Source: DATLCF01 sp035526505 | GTDB lineage: Bacteria > Patescibacteriota > Saccharimonadia > Saccharimonadales > UBA4665 | Reading direction: 5' to 3' | Length of the DNA: 64,000 bases | NCBI GenBank assembly: GCA_035526505.1 | Contig: DATLCF010000001.1 | Coordinates: 310,001-374,000, forward strand | Part shown: in pieces, positions 55,401 to 62,332 of the stretch | Numbering within the stretch: the first letter of the stretch is position 1 | How the letters are laid out: every line of letters begins with the position of its first letter | Program-made: the position numbers and the translations under genes | The notes under the pieces: model-generated | What the model saw: only the letters and a program-made list of their open reading frames with translations | Databases searched by the model: none | Told to the model about the DNA's origin: nothing

Positions 55401-57446
55401 CAAACCAGAATAGTCGTTGTATGCAAAGTAGAAAGAGCGGTTCACACTATCTGTTAATGTTGTAAGTTTATCGTCATTGTCATAGGTTAGGGTCTGCGTA
55501 TTGCCGTTCGGGCTAACAATGGATACAAGCAAACCTTTGCCGTTGAAATTGTAGGCAGAGTGATCTTTATGAGTTACTTTGAACAGACCGTTATTGCTCG
55601 TTAAGGTATCGTGCAGACCATCCGGCGGGGTATAGCCGCCATTACCATCAGGAACATAGCGGTCCATGCGGTTGTCAGGGTTTTGGATGACAACTGAACC
55701 GTCAATGTCAGTAAGTGCGGTCACGCGGTAGCTATGTGTCCATCCCCAGCCCACCGAGCCTGTTTGGCCGGCCAGTGCGGAATTGTAATTTAATGCGAAA
55801 TCAACAGGGATATCTTTGCCAGGTACTTTAAACTCGTGGCGAGTGGCCAGGAAATTGCCACCAAACATATTGATAGGCTCACCATTTTTTGCTGTGTTAA
55901 CAGCCGATGTAGCAGTTCTGCCGGCGACCGTCGTAGCAGCCATGGTCGGCAGTGACAACAGCGAACCACCATTCAAGCCAGCAACCACCGACTGGAGCAT
56001 AGTGCCTTGCGCATCATCGCTCTCCAACGAATATATCATTGCGCCGGCAAGGCCCTTGTTGCGGATATAATTGCCCTTTTCAGCTATCGAGGCGGGCGTG
56101 TCGCCGGTGTAGAAGTTATTGCCATCATAAATCCACGGACTGTGCGTAGTAGTGTCCATATACGTGTGGTTGACGAACTTGTTCCCATTCAAGAGTTCTT
56201 TATAGTGGGCAACGCCACCATTATTAGAAATCGGGAAAGCTGCCGAACCGCCACTAGCCGGGCGGTACAAGCCGTTGCTCGTGCCACTCGATACGCCGGT
56301 CCAACCGCGCCAATAGAACGGCACACCAACTACCAATTTGTTGGCGGGTAGCCCGGCGTTCTGCCAGCGCTGCACAGCTTGATCAATCGTGAAGCCACGT
56401 GAGGCGTCTGGATCACTGGACGACGGGTAAAGCGGTGCTTGGAAGTTAGTGGTATTTTCCCATGCACCATGCATGTCGTAGCTCATAATGCCAGCATAAT
56501 CGAGATATTGAGCTACTTGGCTGACCTGGATTTTATTGATATCGTCGCCGCCGGAAGGCACTGCGGCAGTCAGGCGATAATATTTTCCATCAACATTTCC
56601 TTGTGCGCTTAGCTGACTGCGGAATTCAGCCAGTAATGCCGTGAAGTTGGCTGTGTCATTGGGTGATGTATGGTTACCGAGATGGCCGTTAGGGCTACCC
56701 GGAAATTCCCAGTCTATATCAATACCGTCAAAGATATTTTTAGCCACACCTGCACCGCCGGCAGTCGTGTCGCCTGCAACATTTGTTGGCAGATTGCCCT
56801 TGATGAACATGTTAATGCATGAGCTTACAAAAGCCTGCCGTGATGCAGGCGTGGCTGCAGCATCCGAGAAATATTTGGAAAATGTCCAGCCGCCAATTGA
56901 GAGCATTATCTTTAGGTTGGGATGCTTTTGTTTAAGTTTTTTGAGCTGATTAAAATTACCGCGTAAGGGCTGTGTAGCCGAGTCGGCCTGGCCATCAACG
57001 CTTCGGTTGGCTGGAAATGGATACTGGTAGTCTCCCCAAGCATCTGCGCCACCGTCACCACCGTTGGGATTACCCTCGTTCGTGTCCACTGGATGGACAT
57101 CTTGGAAGCATTGAAAATTTGTAGGGCTGATGTTTTCAAAGCTATATACCAAAGTGGTTAGGCGGTCGGCTGCACCAGTGTCGTGGACCTTTTTAAGCGT
57201 GTAGTCGTTGCCGTAAATATCCCAGTTGCCATAGTAGGCAATACGTTGCTGCCCACCCAGAGCCTGAGCAGGTTGTCTTACAATATTTAGGAGCAAAGTA
57301 CCTAACAAAACAGCTAGGACAGTGACCAAGGGCACCTGTGTGAGCAGTTTGCGTTTTCTTTTGTGGCCAAGCTTGTAGCTGCCCTTATAGATGCTTTTTG
57401 CGCGTGCTGGTTTGCGCAGGCCGTGTGTGCCAAATAGCTGTTTCAT
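52452..57446 (-). CDS. GH18 chitinase-RHS fusion with C-terminal toxin domain
   Basis: 1,664 residues from ATG 57446 (AGGG 9 nt upstream; TTG 57461 is less likely). Basic start, one helix (about 25-48) as signal/anchor, then a GH18 domain: IAYYGNWDIYGNDY, IMLSIGGWTFS, and FDGIDIDWEFPG (DxxDxDxE with the acid Glu at 247), MSYDMHG, GAMIYSLESDD. From about 560: RHS/YD repeats, some 25 units such as YDAxGNLTxxTDxLG, forming a cage. The core ends with RARYYDPTIGRFTAQDPY and NLSDPSGE near 1500. The last 160 residues are a variable tip (KQDIYLDKATDELYTMAKG, ending NVGGFSF). Such shells cleave out and deliver a toxin; the tip's activity is unknown. Confidence 0.9.
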   Translation of the reverse strand: MKQLFGTHGLRKPARAKSIYKGSYKLGHKRKRKLLTQVPLVTVLAVLLGTLLLNIVRQPAQALGGQQRIAYYGNWDIYGNDYTLKKVHDTGAADRLTTLVYSFENISPTNFQCFQDVHPVDTNEGNPNGGDGGADAWGDYQYPFPANRSVDGQADSATQPLRGNFNQLKKLKQKHPNLKIMLSIGGWTFSKYFSDAAATPASRQAFVSSCINMFIKGNLPTNVAGDTTAGGAGVAKNIFDGIDIDWEFPGSPNGHLGNHTSPNDTANFTALLAEFRSQLSAQGNVDGKYYRLTAAVPSGGDDINKIQVSQVAQYLDYAGIMSYDMHGAWENTTNFQAPLYPSSSDPDASRGFTIDQAVQRWQNAGLPANKLVVGVPFYWRGWTGVSSGTSNGLYRPASGGSAAFPISNNGGVAHYKELLNGNKFVNHTYMDTTTHSPWIYDGNNFYTGDTPASIAEKGNYIRNKGLAGAMIYSLESDDAQGTMLQSVVAGLNGGSLLSLPTMAATTVAGRTATSAVNTAKNGEPINMFGGNFLATRHEFKVPGKDIPVDFALNYNSALAGQTGSVGWGWTHSYRVTALTDIDGSVVIQNPDNRMDRYVPDGNGGYTPPDGLHDTLTSNNGLFKVTHKDHSAYNFNGKGLLVSIVSPNGNTQTLTYDNDDKLTTLTDSVNRSFYFAYNDYSGLLKTVTDPSGRVVSYTYNIFGELAEVKSAANQITKYSYDASHRITKLTDPRGNDVVVNEYDDQGRVTKQTNGLGKVITLAYEPGKTIYTDAQGGQTTYWSDAQMRLIKVQDALGGITTTTYDAAGNPSQVTDALNHTTTRNYDARGNLTQLTNAAGGTQNFAYDAQDNLVTRTDQLGRVTTYTYNAKGNITQKKDPLNNLTKFAYDASGQMASVTDALNNLTGFVYDVNGNQVTTTDPSNRNTYYGYDSAGRLTAIENHDHDETIYALDPMDRITKATDPSGNNTLFTYDADGNKTKITDANNHATSYEYDANNNLVKTTNALNKTTTYEYDGNNNLVKKTDAKGRQTAYAFDLLNRQTQTNDPLGSVNKLVYDAVGNVTQRIDASNRTTIYAYDNLNRLITTTHPDSSTATNTYDAVGNLLTATNAAGTTTYAYDSLDRLLTVKDPHNATITYTYNALGSPSQIKYPDNKTVTYTYTPSNQLSTATDWNNATTTYLYDNNARLATKTYPNTIKATYAYDENGNLSDLVYKKGNAAFTKYNYVRDNVGDILEDTETKANGTELYTEYTYDALDQLTTTDAPNDTYTYTYDDVGNMLTSANSSGTSTYTYNNGNQLTAKTGRTFTYDPQGNQITDTGKTLAYDYDNHLKSYANGSATTSYIYDASGNRIDKKLNGANNYQYVNAGNNNVLVAKNLTNSTNNFYLYGLDLISQGDTAASSRQYYLPDGQGNVRYVTNNTGATVTSYAYDPFGKQTSGSTTTSNYTFQAEQKDAESSLTYLRARYYDPTIGRFTAQDPYAGTLDNPQTQNGYNYAINDPINLSDPSGELPFSIISAPTAMYSPQSIKFMADYLGITDIRNDIANCNWGGLPGHIAMTAFTVFNQEDGLGEAKGAANLARIAKTEKAAKAAESGVSALGNLRKLSDANVAKLQKAGILETHGSAGVKFAKAKQDIYLDKATDELYTMAKGGKGTPDKLYINVGGFSF

Positions 57447-57570
57447 ATGTTGTACCCTCAACTCATTAAGTGCTTATACATTGCAGTATGTTGGTTGGCA
57501 AGTCAACAATATTTTAAAGCATAAACACAATAGGGCCCCTAGCTTTCTCTACAATTGTAGAGGCAGTTGT

Positions 57571-57576
57571 TACAAT
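57571..57576 (+). promoter_or_regulatory. -10 box, leaderless-type, for the CNNM-like gene
   Basis: TACAAT ends 6 nt before the ATG at 57583. Confidence 0.45.
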
Positions 57577-57582
57577 AACTAG

Positions 57583-58572
57583 ATGACCGTTACGCTCGTG
57601 GTTGTGGTGCTGCTTATCGGGTTTTCCGGTGTTTGTTCCGGCCTGAATATTGCGCTCATGTCGCTAGATGTGGCAGATTTACGGCGCAAGGTGCGGCTGG
57701 GTAAAGCAAGCGCGCGGCGGGTGCTGCCCTTGCGGCAGAATGTGCACCTTAGTTTGGCGGCAATTTTACTGGCCAATGTGGCAGTAGTGTCGGCTACGTC
57801 GTTAGTGCTGGAAAGTGCGTTCAATGGCCTAATTGCCGGTGTGGCCAGCACGTTGTTAATTGTGGTGTTTGGCGAGGTATTGCCCCAGGCCTTTTTTGCC
57901 CGCTATGCTTTGGCTTTTTGCGCGGCGTTGTCGCCACTATTGCGCCTGATGATTATCCTGACCTACCCAGTTTCTAAACCCTTGCAGCTGTTGCTAGACA
58001 AGCTGTTTGGGCCGGAACGCACAGAGCTGCACAGCCGACGCGAGCTGGGGGTAATTATTGCCGAGCACGCTGGCGCTGAAGCTAGCGAACTGGACGATGA
58101 CGAAATAGAAATTATGCGCGGCGCGCTGTATTTAAGCGAAAAACGGGCGCGCGATATTATGACCCAACTGCGCCATGTGTATTGGCTGCTGCCCAGTGAT
58201 ACTATTGATAGCGATAAAATTGCCGAAATAAAAACCCAGGGCTGGAGCCGCATACCGGTCTTTAACAAACAGGTTACCATCTGTTATGGCGTGTTGCTTA
58301 TGAAAGATTTGGTGAACCGCGATTTTGCGCGCGAGCCTGTGCAAGTGGATGATTTGCCACTGTACCCCACCCAAACCGTGGGCAGCATGACTGCCCTGGA
58401 TACGTTGTTCCGCAAGTTTATTAACGGCGGAGCACACCTTATACCAGTGGAGCGCGATGACCAAATTGTGGGTATCGTTACTATAGAGGATTTATTAGAA
58501 GAGATCGTGGGCCACGAAATAGAGGACGAAACTGACCGTTCTAAGCGTCGGCGTTTACGGAGGAAGAAGTAA
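57583..58572 (+). CDS. CNNM/CorC (HlyC) family transporter-like protein
   Basis: 329 residues. N-terminal DUF21 domain with three or four helices: GFSGVCSGLNIALMSLDVADLRRKVRLGKASARRVLPL and SLAAILLANVAVVSATSLVLE, VVFGEVLPQAFFARYAL. Then a linker, HSRRELGVIIAEHAGAEASELDDDEIEIMRGALYLSEKRARDIM, and a CBS pair (VYWLLPSDTIDSDKIAEI, SRIPVF, GVLLMKDLV, HLIPVERDDQIVGIVTIEDLLEEIVGHEIEDE). This is the layout of Mg2+/Co2+ exporters. No CorC_HlyC C-terminal domain follows; it ends in a basic tail RSKRRRLRRKK. The stop overlaps the next ATG (TAATG). Confidence 0.92.
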   Translation: MTVTLVVVVLLIGFSGVCSGLNIALMSLDVADLRRKVRLGKASARRVLPLRQNVHLSLAAILLANVAVVSATSLVLESAFNGLIAGVASTLLIVVFGEVLPQAFFARYALAFCAALSPLLRLMIILTYPVSKPLQLLLDKLFGPERTELHSRRELGVIIAEHAGAEASELDDDEIEIMRGALYLSEKRARDIMTQLRHVYWLLPSDTIDSDKIAEIKTQGWSRIPVFNKQVTICYGVLLMKDLVNRDFAREPVQVDDLPLYPTQTVGSMTALDTLFRKFINGGAHLIPVERDDQIVGIVTIEDLLEEIVGHEIEDETDRSKRRRLRRKK

Positions 58573-59117
58573 TGCTGCAGCAGGTGGGCAGGACAGTAGT
58601 GGTGATAGCAGTCCTTTTATTGGGCTGCGCGACACAGGCCAGTGCCTCACCATTTGGGCAAGGGGTATTTGGGGCAGATGTACCGTTCGGGTCGCTGACC
58701 AGCTTGTCGATTGCTTTGGGCGGGAATGTATCGCTGTCGCTAACCCCCGACGGGTCAAATTATAGGGGCAGCGGTTCGCACACGGTAACCGTGACCAGCA
58801 CGGATGTGGTGGGCTATGTGCTGTATGCCCACACCACAGGCAGTACAGATATGGTAAATGGCAGCGCTACTATCCCGGCCAGCAGCAACAGCGTGGCCGG
58901 CGCGCTATCGGTTAATACATGGGGCTACAACACCACTGGCTCGACTACTAATTTTTTGGGCATGCCCAGTACCAGCGTGGAACTAAAAGATGCCGACGGG
59001 CCATATAAAAATGGCGATGACACCACAGTTACTTACGGTGCGTTAGCTAGTGGGTCCAAAGAAGCGGGTTCGTATACAGTAGCGATTACGTATACTGCAG
59101 TGGCCAAAAATCAGTGA
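58572..59117 (+). CDS. secreted beta-rich protein, WxL-like surface protein candidate
   Basis: 181 residues, signal peptide (helix about 7-24, cut after ASA). The mature part is Gly/Ser/Thr-rich with alternating strands: FGSLTSLSIALGGNVSLSLTPDG, HTVTVTSTDVVGYVLYAHTTG, LSVNTWGYNTTGS, GSYTVAITYTAVA. It resembles WxL-type or pilus-subunit-like proteins: the end 'AGTYTATITYT' and the interior 'NTWGYN' occur in that group, but the true WxL tripeptide is missing. The adjacent convergent gene encodes a DUF916-like protein, the usual partner of WxL proteins, so a paired role on the cell surface is likely. Confidence 0.7.
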   Translation: MLQQVGRTVVVIAVLLLGCATQASASPFGQGVFGADVPFGSLTSLSIALGGNVSLSLTPDGSNYRGSGSHTVTVTSTDVVGYVLYAHTTGSTDMVNGSATIPASSNSVAGALSVNTWGYNTTGSTTNFLGMPSTSVELKDADGPYKNGDDTTVTYGALASGSKEAGSYTVAITYTAVAKNQ

Positions 59118-59977
59118 CGACGCTGCAATCTGTACCGTTTATGTTTGCGTACTCCCACCCCCAGCAGCAGCAAGCATATGGGGAGAATGAGCGACCAGGG
59201 CGGTATATAGAGCAAGTAGCGAGATTGTTGTACGTTGCGGCCGTTTTCTGTTTGGTAACCATAGGTGGCGCGATATACGCCGGGTAAAAGTGGGGCGGGG
59301 ATGGTATTGCCCACAATCCGGACAGAATTGGGTAGCAGCAGATGGGTGGAGTCTTGCTTGCTTTGCCGCTGGGTATGCATGCCGGTGAGCGTGCCCGAGG
59401 CATGCACAAAAAAGTGCGTATTGCCCTTATTTTTAACTGTCAGGCTGAAGGGTATTTCTTTGCCCAGCGATACTTTGGGAATGCTGCTTGAAACGAGGGT
59501 GCTAGAAGTGTCGAGTTTACCATTTACAGTAAGGTACAGCACGGTTGCAGCCTGCACCTTGGTGGGTACCGCACCGCTGTCAAACGTGGTGGTGGCCAGT
59601 ATGGTAAAGTAGCGACCGCCGGGTGCGGTACCGGCAGGAACGGCTATGTCATATGGGATTGTCCGGCTTTGCTGGGCCTTTAACTGCAGTTGAGTGGTGC
59701 CTAGTTTTATCCAGTCCAATTGGGTGGGCTTAAAGCGATAATCGTACGAATAATCGGCTACGGTGAACTGCTCGACCGACAACGCCACCTGGATGGGCTT
59801 TTCAGTGAGGTTGGCAACCGTAAGGGTGTGCGATTCTGCCTGTCCGGCGTCCGTCGATACATACGACCGCAACGGGGATATAAGCAGCCCCCGGTTTTTG
59901 GCTGACGCTGCAGCTGCCGTGGGGGCTAGGCCCACCAGGCAGGCAACCAGCAGTATGGCTGTCCACGCCCGCTGCAT
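59111..59977 (-). CDS. DUF916-like (WxL-interacting) membrane protein
   Basis: 288 residues. Signal peptide (about 1-24), mature strand-rich part: GLLISPLRSYVSTDAGQAESHTLTVANLTEKPIQVALSVEQF, TAPGGRYFTILATTT, KVSLGKEIPFSLTVKNKGNTHFFVHASGTL, and a C-terminal helix SLILPICLLLLGVGVRKHKRYRLQRRH with a basic tail. This is the layout of DUF916/WxL-interacting proteins that tether WxL proteins to peptidoglycan or the membrane. It begins 2 nt after the methyltransferase-like gene, so it is the last gene of the 64-59.1 kb operon, and is convergent with its probable partner, overlapping 7 bp. Confidence 0.78.
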   Translation of the reverse strand: MQRAWTAILLVACLVGLAPTAAAASAKNRGLLISPLRSYVSTDAGQAESHTLTVANLTEKPIQVALSVEQFTVADYSYDYRFKPTQLDWIKLGTTQLQLKAQQSRTIPYDIAVPAGTAPGGRYFTILATTTFDSGAVPTKVQAATVLYLTVNGKLDTSSTLVSSSIPKVSLGKEIPFSLTVKNKGNTHFFVHASGTLTGMHTQRQSKQDSTHLLLPNSVRIVGNTIPAPLLPGVYRATYGYQTENGRNVQQSRYLLYIPPWSLILPICLLLLGVGVRKHKRYRLQRRH

Positions 59978-59979
59978 TG

Positions 59980-60594
59980 CTACTCAAGCGGCCGTTTAAC
60001 CAACTGCACCTGAATATCGGACACCACATTTATGTAGTGTTTGATGGCAAAGGCCTGGGCTTCCTGGCTGCGGTTTTGCCAGTCCGGGGTCAGGCCGTAA
60101 CCGTAGCTGAAGTCGAAATCACACGATACGGGGTAGTGGTCCAGCTTGTTGTCGATGCGCCATTGTTTGTTGAGGTACAAAAAGCTGGCTTCGGAAATGG
60201 CGCGCAGGTGCGTAGGGTCCTGCCAGGCGCGCATACTGGAATAGTAGGGGCAGCTGATGCGGGCAAAGCCCTTGATGGCAATGTTGGGGTTGTTGGGGTC
60301 AAATTCGGCCGGCTTTAGTATGCGGTGAATTTCGTCAAAAAACTGAAAGAACGGGTCGTTGCGGCTATCACCGTGCGGAATATGTTCGACAAAACAAGTG
60401 CACTCAATTTCATCCACTGAGTTGTCTTTAAACTGGCTCCAGGGAAATGTTAGTAAATCCTGCACGTAGTCAACGGACTTGGTTTTGACAATATCAACGC
60501 CTTTAAATCCCTCGGGCTTCATGTCGCCGCAGGCTAGGGATAGCTTGAGCACGGTGTCTTTCTGTTCTTTTTTGGATTTCTTGGGGGTTGGCAT
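59980..60594 (-). CDS. SAM-dependent methyltransferase-like protein
   Basis: 204 residues from ATG 60594 with GGAGA 6 nt upstream. After a Lys-rich start: LKLSLACGDMKPEGFKGVDIVKTKSVDYVQDLLTFPW, with LACG-like SAM-site and acidic DI; NSVDEIECTCFVEHIPH, and FDEIHRILKP match the class I fold (motifs I, post-I, II, III in order). No typical catalytic motif; the acceptor is unknown. It is 11 bp after the glycosyltransferase-like gene and immediately before the DUF916-like gene. Similar short methyltransferases often accompany phage-type structural genes. Confidence 0.75.
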   Translation of the reverse strand: MPTPKKSKKEQKDTVLKLSLACGDMKPEGFKGVDIVKTKSVDYVQDLLTFPWSQFKDNSVDEIECTCFVEHIPHGDSRNDPFFQFFDEIHRILKPAEFDPNNPNIAIKGFARISCPYYSSMRAWQDPTHLRAISEASFLYLNKQWRIDNKLDHYPVSCDFDFSYGYGLTPDWQNRSQEAQAFAIKHYINVVSDIQVQLVKRPLE

Positions 60595-60605
60595 ATGTAG
60601 TCTCC

Positions 60606-61331
60606 TTACCACATTATTTGGGCAGACGAATCGTAGTGGCCCACCTTGACCCGTGAATCACAGGCAAATTTATACCCTAAGTCGCGGGCTTTTTGGAAAA
60701 ACCACAAGTCTTGGGTGAATACCTGTACACCTTGGCCGGGCACGACCTCCTGCTTGGTCTTGAACCAGTTGCCGTATTCAAAGCGCTTGTCTTTGAGCAT
60801 TTCGATCCTGAACAGGGTAAAGCCCATGCCCAACCCATTAACTGGCGTGACTGTATCTGGCTGAGGGATTTGCGGAATAAAGGTGAGGGGCATGACATTA
60901 GGGTTGCCATAACACATGGGTTGGCCACTTTCACCTTTTGTCCAGTACAGCCCGCCCACGGCGTCGTACTGGTCGATTGATTCGTACAATTTGATAAGCC
61001 CGTCGGGTGGCGGAGCATTGTCTTCCTCGAGTGTTAGCATAAATTTAAAATTTTTGAGTTCCTGATTTTCCAAAATCATTTTTATAATCTGGTTGTAGGC
61101 CTCGCCCACTTCCATGCCTTCCATAAATATGGGCCCCAGAACTTTTTGGTTCATGGGGCGGATAAGCCCCTGCCAGCTTTGGACGATGCGGGCCGGGATC
61201 ATGCCGCGCGTGGGGCAGACAATAATAGTGGACAGGTCGCGGTAGCTTTTTTCTTTTTCCAGCCGCGTGGCATAATCGCTGGCATTGTGAATGCCGGCAT
61301 TGTCTGGTACAAGAATTTGCGGTTTACCCAT
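60606..61331 (-). CDS. glycosyltransferase-like protein, phage-type
   Basis: 241 residues. TIIVCPTRGMIPARIVQSWQGLIRP, GPIFMEGMEVGEAYNQIIKMILEN, FMLTLEEDNAPPPDGLIKLYESIDQYDAVGGLYWTKGE, then FTLFRIEMLKD and FTQDLWFFQKARDLGYKFACDSRVKVGHYD. The order (nucleotide loop, EDN in place of DxD, then a D-x-W/F block and a final GH-D) is like small GT-A fold transferases in phages. Sugar and acceptor unknown. Between a fibronectin-like structural gene and a methyltransferase-like gene, spaced 17 and 11 bp. A TATAAT box also lies 11 nt before its ATG. Confidence 0.75.
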   Translation of the reverse strand: MGKPQILVPDNAGIHNASDYATRLEKEKSYRDLSTIIVCPTRGMIPARIVQSWQGLIRPMNQKVLGPIFMEGMEVGEAYNQIIKMILENQELKNFKFMLTLEEDNAPPPDGLIKLYESIDQYDAVGGLYWTKGESGQPMCYGNPNVMPLTFIPQIPQPDTVTPVNGLGMGFTLFRIEMLKDKRFEYGNWFKTKQEVVPGQGVQVFTQDLWFFQKARDLGYKFACDSRVKVGHYDSSAQIMW

Positions 61332-61348
61332 ATGTTCCCCGGATTATA

Positions 61349-62326
61349 TCATGGGTCGAGCCAGCTTAGGCTGGTCGGATAGTGTTTAAACGTAACATCC
61401 ACGCCGTATGAGGTGCCAAAAGCATTAATGGCATAAGCCCGTGCGTGGTATAGGGTATCGCTGGAAAGTCCGGTTATAGATACCGAATAATCGCCGGTTG
61501 TGCCGGAGGTAGTGGCCTTGCTGTCTGCGGTGGTGGGATTGGGCGAAGTACTCCAGCACACACCGCGTTCGGTTATGGTGCTGCCGCCATCGGCATCTAC
61601 AGTGCCATTGCCGGTGGCGGTTGTAGCGTCAACGTCGGTTACGGCCCGGGTAGTAACGTTGGGCGCCGGTGTTGTTTTACCGCGTACCTCTACGGCAACA
61701 ATAGTATATTTTTGGGTGGCAGGCGCCGACAGGCCAACTGTTTTGGTGCCAGCGGTGCCAGCATCGTTATAGTATGCGCCGTAAATGGTGTAGTGCGCCG
61801 CGTCCCGTTCGTAGTTCAGTTCCAGCCCGTTGCCGTTGGTGGGCGTAATGCTGTTTACGGTGCGCCAGGTGCGCGAAGTGCCGTCACTGGCGCTCCAGTC
61901 GGCGTTATAGGTTATGATGGCACTGTTGTCCTGGGTAGTGACTATGTCTAATGAAGGGGCTGCAGGCCCGGTGACATTTGTCCTGGTGGAAAGGCCAATG
62001 CCGTCACTGTCACGGAATACCAGGCACGTAAAACCCCATTCCTGCGAGTTCACCACATCGATCGACAGTGTCCAGTTGGTGCCGCCGACATTATCGATAG
62101 CAGTCCAAATGTATGCCGTAGAAAAGCTGGCAACGGCAACGGTCTGTTGCAGGGCAAAGGTAAGGCCATTGCCAGTGGGCGTGGTAAGGGAGGAAAATTG
62201 GTCTTCGGTGCCGGCGTATATTACCACTACGTCCCCGGCCTGGGTCGTGACCGAGGCCGTTTTGGGGGTTGTGGTGGTCAGATAGCTGGCCACCGTATAC
62301 GATGCGACAAAAGTTGGTGCAGGCAT
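61349..62326 (-). CDS. tail-like structural protein with FN3-like domain
   Basis: 325 residues, no signal peptide. Residues 1-200 are a beta sandwich (MPAPTFVASYTVASY, AGDVVVIYAGTEDQF, WTLSIDVVNSQEWGFTCLVFRDSDG), a form frequent in phage-like structural proteins. Residues about 222-310 resemble fibronectin type III: VTTRAVTDVDATTATGNGTVDADGG, ERGVCWSTSPNPT, YSVSITGLSSDTLYHARAYAINAFGTSYG. It starts 6 bp after the preceding fibre-like gene. Likely part of an extracellular fibre or appendage; alternatives include a secreted adhesin without a classical signal. Confidence 0.7.
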   Translation of the reverse strand: MPAPTFVASYTVASYLTTTTPKTASVTTQAGDVVVIYAGTEDQFSSLTTPTGNGLTFALQQTVAVASFSTAYIWTAIDNVGGTNWTLSIDVVNSQEWGFTCLVFRDSDGIGLSTRTNVTGPAAPSLDIVTTQDNSAIITYNADWSASDGTSRTWRTVNSITPTNGNGLELNYERDAAHYTIYGAYYNDAGTAGTKTVGLSAPATQKYTIVAVEVRGKTTPAPNVTTRAVTDVDATTATGNGTVDADGGSTITERGVCWSTSPNPTTADSKATTSGTTGDYSVSITGLSSDTLYHARAYAINAFGTSYGVDVTFKHYPTSLSWLDP

Positions 62327-62332
62327 ACCTAT

